DNA from: Chloroflexota bacterium
GTDB lineage: Bacteria > Chloroflexota > Anaerolineae > UBA4142
Assembly (NCBI GenBank): GCA_016200825.1
Contig: JACQEA010000133.1
Location: 1 to 5,954, forward strand
Length of the DNA: 5,954 bases
Direction of reading: 5' to 3'
The notes beneath the pieces are model-generated. The model saw only the letters and a list, made by a program, of their open reading frames with translations. It made no database searches and had not been told where the DNA came from. The stretch's first letter is position 1. Each line of letters begins with the position of its first letter. Position numbers and translations under genes: made by a program. Positions 1 through 4,922 of this stretch are shown piece by piece.

Positions 1-1
1 A

Positions 2-514
2 CGCGGCGATATGTTGTATATGGCGAGCGATTCGTCCAAACTAGTCCGGTTGCAAGGTTGTTTTGTTTCCGAGCGCGAGTTGGAAAAAATTGTCGAGTAT
101 TGGAAACAATTCGCGCCGGCGGAACCGGAACGCGCGCGCCCTGAAATTCCTAGCGGTCCCATTACGCAGACAACGTTGTGGGGCGGCGAAGTTCCGCTGA
201 AAAAACAATCCGACTCACCCGACGACGATCTTTTGCCGCAAGCGCTCGACGTGGTAAAAACAAATCGCAAAGCATCGGTGTCGTTGTTGCAACGCAAACT
301 TCGCATTGGTTATTCGCGCGCGGCGCGCTTGATGGAATTGTTGGAAGAAAGAGGATACGTTGGACCGGATGAGGGACCCACGAAAGGTCGCGCGGTAAAT
401 ATTTCCGCGACATCCGCGGCGACGACGCGCGCGCAACCGCGCCGCGAATTTATCGGCGAAGAGGATGTTGAAAATTTCACCGAAGCGGATTGGGAAGAAT
501 TGGATGAAACATGA
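2..514 (+). CDS. ftsK: DNA translocase FtsK/SpoIIIE, C-terminal part (5' end outside window)
   Basis: This is the end of a septal DNA-pumping ATPase that moves chromosome ends through the closing division septum. The frame is open from base 2, starting with Arg-Gly-Asp just before the first Met (base 11), which matches the 'GRGDML' end of the RecA-like motor. The next stretch, LVRLQGCFVSERELEKIV, corresponds to the family's 'PVRVQGAF(L/V)SDxEVEKVV'. Counting from that Met, a variable linker spans about residues 35-72. The gamma winged helix follows at about 74-130, with ASVSLLQRKLRIGYSRAARL, the part that reads polar KOPS/SRS DNA motifs. A short tail is strongly acidic (10 Asp/Glu in residues 150-167). 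The motor, Walker motifs and any membrane segments lie upstream and cannot be seen. The gene ends in TGA, and the next gene starts 74 bp later on the same strand. Family assignment is very secure; the symbol follows the family. Confidence 0.93.
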   Translation, partial: RGDMLYMASDSSKLVRLQGCFVSERELEKIVEYWKQFAPAEPERARPEIPSGPITQTTLWGGEVPLKKQSDSPDDDLLPQALDVVKTNRKASVSLLQRKLRIGYSRAARLMELLEERGYVGPDEGPTKGRAVNISATSAATTRAQPRREFIGEEDVENFTEADWEELDET

Positions 515-522
515 CGATTGAA

Positions 523-552
523 TTGGACAAGGAATCCGTTTGATGGTAAATT
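523..552 (+). promoter_or_regulatory. Weak candidate promoter for the first lipoprotein gene
   Basis: TTGGAC (523-528) and TAAATT (547-552) are separated by 18 bp, and TGG directly precedes the -10, giving an extended -10 pattern. Both hexamers match the consensus poorly (3/6 and 4/6). This is the best candidate in the 74-bp gap after the translocase gene. The gene could instead be read through from upstream. Confidence 0.22.
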
Positions 553-588
553 GGCAATGAACTTTATTTCCCTCGAAAGGAACCGAGC

Positions 589-1698
589 ATGATCAAGCCC
601 GTTATTTTTTTCGTTCTGATCCTTCTCGCATTTTTCGCGATCGGTTGTCAAGCCACGCCGACCGCGACGCCGCGTCCCACCGTTGCGCCGCCGACCATTG
701 TGCCTTTGCCAACGATTACGCCGACGCGCGTTCCCGCGACCAATACCACCGCGCCAACTGCAACCGCAACGCAAACGCGCGCGACTTTAACACCGACGCG
801 CACACCAGTACTGGATACGCCAACACCGGAACCAACACCTACCGCCGCGCGTCCGTCCGGTCCAACCGGCAGTATTTTATTTTACACGCTCGGCGCGGAT
901 CGCAACGGCCGATTTTTCTACGTGAATCCGGATAGCAATCAAGTCACACCGTTTATGCAAGTCGGCACCACCGCGATGGATCTCGCCTTGAGCGGATTTG
1001 GAACGAACGCGCATTTCGGTGATTTCTCAACGGTTCCGCTCAACGCCAAGTTTGCATTTGTGTTAGGCAATAACACTCTGCCGGATGTTTTGCGCGTGGT
1101 AGATGTTAAAGCCGGCACGACGCGCGATATTTATTCCGACGGCGGCATCTCCAGTCCAACGTGGTCGCCCGATGGAAAACGCATCGCGTTTATTCGCGTG
1201 AGCAAAGACGGCAAGACGTGGGCAGTTAGCATCATCGGAGAAGATGGCGCCGGGCGCGTCGATGCGCGCGTCAGTCTATCCGAACAATATCGCGGCGGAT
1301 TGTCGTGGTCGAAATTAAATGTGCTCGTCTTCGCGATGAACAGCGGCGGCGAAGCGGATATTTTTTCCATGTTCACCGACGGCGGCACGCTGAAAAATCT
1401 CACGAACAACCCCGCCGAAGATACGACGCCGATTTTTAGTCCAGATGGAACCAAAATTGTTTTCACTTCTTTGCGCGATGGCTTGCCGCAGATTTACGTG
1501 ATGAACACGGACGGCACCGGACTCAAACGCTTGAGCGATGGCACCAGCCGCGATTTTTCGCCGACGTGGTCGCCCGAAGGAAATTGGATCGGCTTTGCCT
1601 CGACGCGCAATTTCTCGACCGACATTTATATGATGGACACCAATGGCGGCAATTTGAAACGCCTCGCCAATGGCGATCATCCGGTTTGGTCGCGATAA
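589..1698 (+). CDS. Secreted lipoprotein with Thr/Pro stalk and TolB-like beta-propeller (paralogue 1)
   Basis: Predicted surface-anchored lipoprotein of 369 aa with no assignable enzyme activity. Residues 1-19 form a hydrophobic signal peptide ending A-I-G-C, with Cys20 as the lipidated residue (Ala at -3 is a slight departure from the lipobox consensus). Residues 21-92 are a low-complexity Thr/Pro/Ala stalk. From about 94 the chain is a TolB/PD40-type propeller. Blade motifs are SPTWSPDGKRIAF (189-201), a degenerate GLSWSKLNVLVF (237-248), TPIFSPDGTKIVF (280-292) and SPTWSPEGNWIGF (324-336). The chain ends on HPVWSR, the first strand of a blade that the N-terminal GSILFYTL strand could complete. 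AAAGGA at 576-581 lies 7 nt before the ATG and fixes the start. A strong terminator follows 24 bp after the stop. TolB itself is periplasmic, but this protein lacks the TolB N-terminal domain, so 'TolB-like' describes the fold only. A ligand- or protein-binding role is inferred. Confidence 0.87.
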   Translation: MIKPVIFFVLILLAFFAIGCQATPTATPRPTVAPPTIVPLPTITPTRVPATNTTAPTATATQTRATLTPTRTPVLDTPTPEPTPTAARPSGPTGSILFYTLGADRNGRFFYVNPDSNQVTPFMQVGTTAMDLALSGFGTNAHFGDFSTVPLNAKFAFVLGNNTLPDVLRVVDVKAGTTRDIYSDGGISSPTWSPDGKRIAFIRVSKDGKTWAVSIIGEDGAGRVDARVSLSEQYRGGLSWSKLNVLVFAMNSGGEADIFSMFTDGGTLKNLTNNPAEDTTPIFSPDGTKIVFTSLRDGLPQIYVMNTDGTGLKRLSDGTSRDFSPTWSPEGNWIGFASTRNFSTDIYMMDTNGGNLKRLANGDHPVWSR

Positions 1699-1718
1699 AT
1701 CGCGCGCAGATAACGAAC

Positions 1719-1758
1719 AAAGGCGTTCACGTCTCATCAGACGCGAACGCTTTTTTTT
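1719..1758 (+). terminator. Rho-independent terminator after the first lipoprotein gene
   Basis: The stem is GCGTTC-A-CGTCT (1723-1734) pairing with AGACG-C-GAACGC (1739-1750): eleven pairs with one A-C mismatch and a CATC tetraloop. Eight T residues follow (1751-1758). AAA at 1719-1721 can extend the base of the stem into the T tract. It begins about 20 nt past the stop codon at 1696-1698, so it should insulate the second lipoprotein gene from the first. Confidence 0.87.
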
Positions 1759-1766
1759 GTTATAAT
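1758..1766 (+). promoter_or_regulatory. Candidate extended -10 element (TGT-TATAAT)
   Basis: A perfect TATAAT (1761-1766) is preceded by TGT, giving the TGn extended -10 form, immediately after the terminator T tract. No -35 is recognisable 16-18 bp upstream, because that position lies inside the terminator stem. If active, it would start a long leader (about 300 nt) that runs through both palindromic elements into the lipoprotein gene at 2079. The AT-rich tail of a terminator can produce such a match by chance. Confidence 0.25.
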
Positions 1767-1782
1767 AACCCAAGTTGCTACA

Positions 1783-1890
1783 ACGTCATTGCGAGGAGCG
1801 AACTTGGCGACGAAGCAATCTCCGGATTCCATTTGGGGGATTGCTTCGCGGAGTTTACACTGAGCGAAGCGAATGTGCTCGCAATGACGT
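1783..1890. repeat. 108-bp palindromic MITE/REP-like element (CGTCATTGCGAG family)
   Basis: The ends are a perfect 13-bp inverted repeat, ACGTCATTGCGAG (1783-1795) and CTCGCAATGACGT (1878-1890). Inside is a second perfect inverted pair, CGAAGCAATC (1811-1820) and GATTGCTTCG (1839-1848), extendable by three pairs including one G-T. The motif GAGCGAA also occurs twice in direct orientation (1796-1802 and 1862-1868). No convincing protein frame spans it. From memory, repeats with CGTCATTGCGAG ends and an AGCGAAGC/GAAGCAATC core are scattered through intergenic DNA of many environmental bacteria; this was not checked against a database. No clear target-site duplication abuts the ends. It could be a non-autonomous transposable element or a folded RNA/REP-type element. 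Confidence 0.75.
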
Positions 1891-1928
1891 AATCTCTTAT
1901 GTACTCAAGGTCGCTACTTGAAAAATAA

Positions 1929-2042
1929 TAGGCAATATCCGAAAAATTTTTCAACGCAAAAGCACAAAGAAAAGAAAAAAACATCAATATTATTTTCGTG
2001 TATCTTTGTGTCCTTCGTGGGTTGATTTTCTTATATTGCCTA
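1929..2042. repeat. 114-bp imperfect palindromic element (CACAAAGA/TCTTTGTG type)
   Basis: This is a second, unrelated palindrome in the same gap. Its outer arms are TAGGCAATAT (1929-1938) and ATATTGCCTA (2033-2042), a perfect 10-bp inverted repeat. Collinear inner pairs are TCAAC (1951-1955) with GTTGA (2021-2025), and CACAAAGA (1963-1970) with TCTTTGTG (2003-2010). The centre is A-rich. The whole forms an interrupted hairpin. It ends 36 bp before the ATG of the downstream lipoprotein gene, so it would lie in that gene's leader if transcription starts upstream. 'Cacaaag...ctttgtg' palindromes are familiar as dispersed intergenic repeats in environmental bacteria (recollection, not checked here). 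Confidence 0.62.
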
Positions 2043-2078
2043 AAGTAAGTCTCACAAAAAAATATTGGGAGTTAGATC

Positions 2079-3215
2079 ATGCGAAAAAAATTTTTCATTC
2101 TGATTGCGCTCGGCGCGCTCTTGTCCGCGTGCGGACCGCTCGCCACACCCACGCCACGTCCCGCGCCCACATCAGCCGCAACATTGATCGCGCTCGCGAC
2201 CGCGACGCCTTCACCGATTCCCGCGACCGCAACGACAACGCTCACACCCACCTCCGCGCGTCCGACCGCGACGCCGACCATCACGCAAACACCCACGCGC
2301 ACGCGCGCGGCGGCATCGCCAACTATTCGCGCGACTAGTACCGCGACCAAACCGCCCGCGCCGCGCGGCAGTATCGCGTATCATGTGAATCGCGGCGGCG
2401 TGGATGAAATGTTGATCGCGAATTTAGAAAGCGGAACGACGACGCCGTTTCTCTCATTGGGACCGACAATGGATTTTGTGCAAAAGACCAACGCAAAATT
2501 TGGTGAGTTTTCGCCGGATGGATCCAAACTCGCGTACGTTTTTGCGGGACAACAGAATCAGCCGAACGTTCTTTACGTTTTAGATTTACGCGACAGTAAC
2601 AAGCCGCCGCTGCCGATTTTTTCTTCGGATGGAAATAATGGCGCGGGAATTTCTAGTCCCACCTGGTCGCCGGATGGAAATCAAGTCGCGTTCATTCGTT
2701 TGCAAGCGAATCAGCGCACGTGGGGCATTTACTATATCAATGCGGATGGCACGAGCAAAGAAGCGAAAATTTTGCGCGAGACGGATCAGGGCGAACAATA
2801 TCGGGGCGGAGTTTCGTGGTCGCGCGCGGGCGTGTTTACGTTTGCGTTGAACACCACCGGCGCGAGCGACGTGTACAAAGTTTTCCTTGACGGCAGCGGA
2901 TTCAAAAATCTTACGACCAGTCCGGCGGATGACAGCACGCCGGTGTGGAGTCCGGATGGAAAACAAATCGCGTTTACATCCACGCGCGATGGTCGCGCGC
3001 AAATTTACGTGATGAACGCGGATGGCTCGGGCTTACGCCGCGTCAGCGAATCGTCGTTTGCCGATTCTTCCCCCGCGTGGTCGCCGGATGGAAATTGGAT
3101 CGCGTTCACGTCCATCCGCGAAAATTCGACCGACGTGTACATTATGGATCTACAAGGCAGTAACGTGCGCCGCATCACCACCGGCGGCGCGGATCATCCG
3201 ATCTGGTCGCGATAA
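2079..3215 (+). CDS. Secreted lipoprotein with Thr/Pro stalk and TolB-like beta-propeller (paralogue 2)
   Basis: A 378-aa paralogue of the lipoprotein at 589-1698 with the same layout. The signal peptide has a textbook lipobox L-S-A-C with Cys18 lipidated, the Thr/Pro/Ala stalk spans about 20-96, and the propeller starts at GSIAYHV (97-103). Blade motifs are FGEFSPDGSKLAYVF (141-155), SPTWSPDGNQVAF (193-205), GVSWSRAGVFTF (244-255), TPVWSPDGKQIAF (287-299) and SPAWSPDGNWIAF (331-343), closing on HPIWSR at the C-terminus. Over residues 287-366 it matches paralogue 1 (280-359) at 47 of 80 positions, aligned by hand. Its first blade keeps the SPDG turn that paralogue 1 has lost (STVPLNAK). GGGAG at 2067-2071, 7 nt before the ATG, sets the start. 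The stop lies 21 bp from the end of the convergent SDR remnant. The function is unknown; extracytoplasmic binding or scaffolding is inferred from the fold. Confidence 0.87.
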   Translation: MRKKFFILIALGALLSACGPLATPTPRPAPTSAATLIALATATPSPIPATATTTLTPTSARPTATPTITQTPTRTRAAASPTIRATSTATKPPAPRGSIAYHVNRGGVDEMLIANLESGTTTPFLSLGPTMDFVQKTNAKFGEFSPDGSKLAYVFAGQQNQPNVLYVLDLRDSNKPPLPIFSSDGNNGAGISSPTWSPDGNQVAFIRLQANQRTWGIYYINADGTSKEAKILRETDQGEQYRGGVSWSRAGVFTFALNTTGASDVYKVFLDGSGFKNLTTSPADDSTPVWSPDGKQIAFTSTRDGRAQIYVMNADGSGLRRVSESSFADSSPAWSPDGNWIAFTSIRENSTDVYIMDLQGSNVRRITTGGADHPIWSR

Positions 3216-3235
3216 AAAATTCGCGCGGCGCGCGA
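3214..3235 (-). terminator. Terminator hairpin between convergent genes
   Basis: TCGCGC (3221-3226) pairs with GCGCGA (3230-3235) around a GGC loop. Read on the minus strand, six T residues (complement of A3214-3219) follow the hairpin, one base after it, directly beyond the SDR stop at 3237-3239. On the plus strand it is followed only by TTTAATT, so termination in that direction would be weaker. The A run overlaps the stop codon of the second lipoprotein gene. The short 6-bp stem is almost wholly G/C. Confidence 0.6.
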
Positions 3236-3236
3236 T

Positions 3237-3982
3237 TTAATTCGCGCGGCGATGCAATCCAAACAATCGCGCGAGAGCCCAATCTCTTAACGCGTCCGGT
3301 ATGAACGGCATTAGGGGCCACGCGAGCGACGCATCCCACGTCGCTTGATAACGCGCGCGCGGGAATCGCGCGGCAATCGCGCGATAAATTACGCGCGCGA
3401 CTATATCCGGCGACGACCCAAAACTTTCCAAGCCCGCCGCGGCGCGCACCCCTCCGCTCGACTTTAAATAATCGCGATACGCGGATTTTGGATCGCCGCG
3501 AAAACGCGTCAAATATTTCGCGGCGGTCTCGCCAAAATTTGTCCACACCCCGCCCGGTTCGATCACGATCACGCGAATGCCCCACGGTTTCTCGTGACAA
3601 TTCGTCCCGCGCGTTGCGCGCGCATGTGTGGAATCACAAGTTGCGCGAGATGAAACGCGCCAAAGACATTCGTCTCGAATTGCCGCCGCATTTCTTCCAG
3701 CGTCACTTCGGCGAGCGGACCCGCCTGACTGTACGCCGCGTTGTTTACCAGCGCATCCAGTCTGCCCGCGCGTTTCAACGCGTCGTCCACCGCGCGTTGG
3801 CGCGATGCTTCATCCGCGACATCCAACTCTAAAATATCAACGCGCGCGTTTTGCAAATCGCGAATCGTTTCAATCTTGCGCGCCGTCGCGATCACGCGCC
3901 AACCGCGCGCCGCGCAATAAATCGTCGCGGCGCGTCCGATGCCGGTTGAGCAACCGGTAATCAATACAACGCGCGGTTCCAT
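3237..3982 (-). pseudogene. Short-chain dehydrogenase/reductase, catalytic core deleted and frameshifted
   Basis: Remnant of a classical NAD(P)-dependent SDR oxidoreductase. The first frame (Met at 3982) gives MEPRVVLITGCSTGIGRAA, with the TGxxxGIG cofactor loop (residues 9-16), LELDV (Asp54), LVNNAA (78-83, where NNAG is usual) and ETNVFG (Asn105). It reaches GRIV at 126-129, then runs out of frame to a TGA at 3569-3571. In the next frame, from about 3596, the sequence resumes as EKPWGIRVIVIEPGG and continues to a normal C-terminus ending at 3237. Family members carry about 33 residues between these points, including the catalytic Ser and the YxxxK pair, and all of that is absent. Adding them back gives about 280 aa, a normal length for this group. 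The missing length must be 1 modulo 3, roughly 100 bp. The start is 24 bp past the ancestral end of the transporter gene and has no good Shine-Dalgarno. Substrate is unknown. An assembly error is the main alternative to true decay. Confidence 0.85.
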
Positions 3983-4005
3983 TTTCAAATTTTTGCCGTC
4001 CGTTT

Positions 4006-4038
4006 CTACAACACCAACCACACACCCGCGATTGCTTA
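4006..4038 (-). other. Nonsense codon and residual in-frame end of the EamA gene
   Basis: Reading the minus strand, TAA (4038-4036) interrupts ...RIVFGAL, then nine sense codons give AIAGVWLVL before TAG (4008-4006). The extension is hydrophobic and resembles the normal end of helix ten in EamA proteins, so the second stop is probably the ancestral one. Confidence 0.75.
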
Positions 4039-4884
4039 CAGCGCGCCAAAAACAATTCGGCGCGTGACGCGTTCGCGCAAAAAAATAATCGCGAGCGGTA
4101 CGCCCATCAACGGCGCCATCGAATTCACTAACGCCGCGCGCGCCGCGCCCGCGTATTCCACCGACCAAATCCACAACACCGATCCCAGCGCGGTGCCGTA
4201 CACACTTAACGCGATCAAGCGCGGCAAATCCTCGCGGCGCAACGTGCTCCACGCCGCGCGCCCGCGCCAACGCGTCAAAATCATCGCGAGGACGAGCGCG
4301 CCCAGCGGCAAACGAAACGAATTGATGACCACGACATTCGCGCCATCTTGCAATCCCACTTTCATCATCGTCGTGGAAATCGCCCACAAAATTGCCGCGC
4401 TGATCGCGGCGAGCACTCCCGCGCGATTGACGCGCGCGTTGATAATCGCGTCGCCATTGCGCGCGGGCGCGAGCAAATACAAACCGATCAGCGCGACGAT
4501 CGTTCCGATTACCGCGCGCACGGTAACTATTTCGCCCAACAGTGGCACGGCGATTGCCCACGTGAACAACGGATACAATCCGGACAGCGGCATCGCGCGC
4601 GCCGCGCCGATTTGCGTCATGCTCCAAAAATAAAGTGAGTCGCCGAACGCGCCGCCGCAGATAATTGAAATCGTCAGCGCGGCGCGCGCCGTCCATGAAA
4701 AATTCGCGAGCGCGTCCCAGCCGCCAAAAAATGGCAGCGCGGCGAGAAAAATAATCGCGGTGACGATCATCCGAAACGCGTTGAACGAAAAGGAATCGAC
4801 GCGCGCGGATTGCGCTTTCACCATTAGACTGCTCGTCGCCCACACCGTGGCGGACGCAAGCCCAAAAAGAATTCCGGTTACCAT
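4036..4884 (-). CDS. EamA/DMT-superfamily transporter, last helix cut by an in-frame stop
   Basis: Inner-membrane drug/metabolite-type permease of 282 aa with two five-helix EamA repeats. Hydrophobic segments lie at about 2-22, 35-52, 66-85, 95-113, 122-139, 155-175, 183-203, 221-241 and 248-269. Family-like landmarks are SLYFWSM (83-89), SGLYPLFT (101-108) and PLLGEIVT (114-121) in the first half, with SVLWIWSVEYAGAARAAL (235-252) and IIFLRERVT (266-274) in the second. The frame stops at TAA (4036-4038) after RIVFGAL, halfway through helix ten. Beyond that codon the same frame reads AIAGVWLVL and then TAG at 4006-4008, exactly what an intact helix ten would look like. Truncation by point mutation, for example of a TTA Leu codon, is therefore likely. 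It starts 38 bp after the aminotransferase gene, so co-transcription is probable. Related permeases export amino acids and other metabolites; the substrate here cannot be told. The start lacks a clear Shine-Dalgarno. Confidence 0.87.
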   Translation of the reverse strand: MVTGILFGLASATVWATSSLMVKAQSARVDSFSFNAFRMIVTAIIFLAALPFFGGWDALANFSWTARAALTISIICGGAFGDSLYFWSMTQIGAARAMPLSGLYPLFTWAIAVPLLGEIVTVRAVIGTIVALIGLYLLAPARNGDAIINARVNRAGVLAAISAAILWAISTTMMKVGLQDGANVVVINSFRLPLGALVLAMILTRWRGRAAWSTLRREDLPRLIALSVYGTALGSVLWIWSVEYAGAARAALVNSMAPLMGVPLAIIFLRERVTRRIVFGAL

Positions 4885-4885
4885 A

Positions 4886-4913
4886 TTTCATTTGTCATTT
4901 TTCATTTGTCATT
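4886..4913. repeat. Perfect 14-bp tandem duplication
   Basis: TTTCATTTGTCATT occurs twice head to tail (4886-4899 and 4900-4913), filling most of the 38-bp gap between the aminotransferase stop and the transporter start. It occupies the position where the transporter's Shine-Dalgarno would be expected, and on the minus strand it reads as AATGACAAATGAAA repeats without a GGAG-like core. Confidence 0.85.
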
Positions 4914-4922
4914 CGTTCTTCG

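Noticed and set aside
645..935. A plus-strand frame of about 96 codons inside the first lipoprotein's stalk region
   Set aside because: It is a shadow of the Thr/Pro-rich repeat codons in another frame; the lipoprotein frame has the signal peptide, lipobox and Shine-Dalgarno.
868..1695. Possible DNA repeats from recurring 'tcgccggatggaaa'-like motifs in the lipoprotein genes
   Set aside because: They are explained by the repeated WSPDG blade motif of the propeller, not by a separate DNA element or CRISPR-like array.
1778..1987. Small open frames across the palindromic intergenic region on both strands
   Set aside because: They run through the inverted repeats and A-rich filler, lack ribosome-binding sites, and translate to repeat-derived sequence.
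2006..2037. TTGTGT and TATATT as a promoter for the second lipoprotein gene
   Set aside because: The spacing of 20 bp is too long, and the bases are part of the palindrome arm.
4064..4633. A 189-codon plus-strand frame opposite the transporter gene
   Set aside because: It is antisense to clear EamA codons, has no Shine-Dalgarno and no recognisable domain. GC-rich coding DNA often leaves the opposite strand open.
3983..4891. A long open minus-strand frame continuing upstream of the SDR start, through the transporter gene
   Set aside because: The translated part above 3982 is Arg-rich and unlike any protein, while the EamA frame across the same DNA has clear helices and family motifs. Only the part from 3982 down is real SDR.
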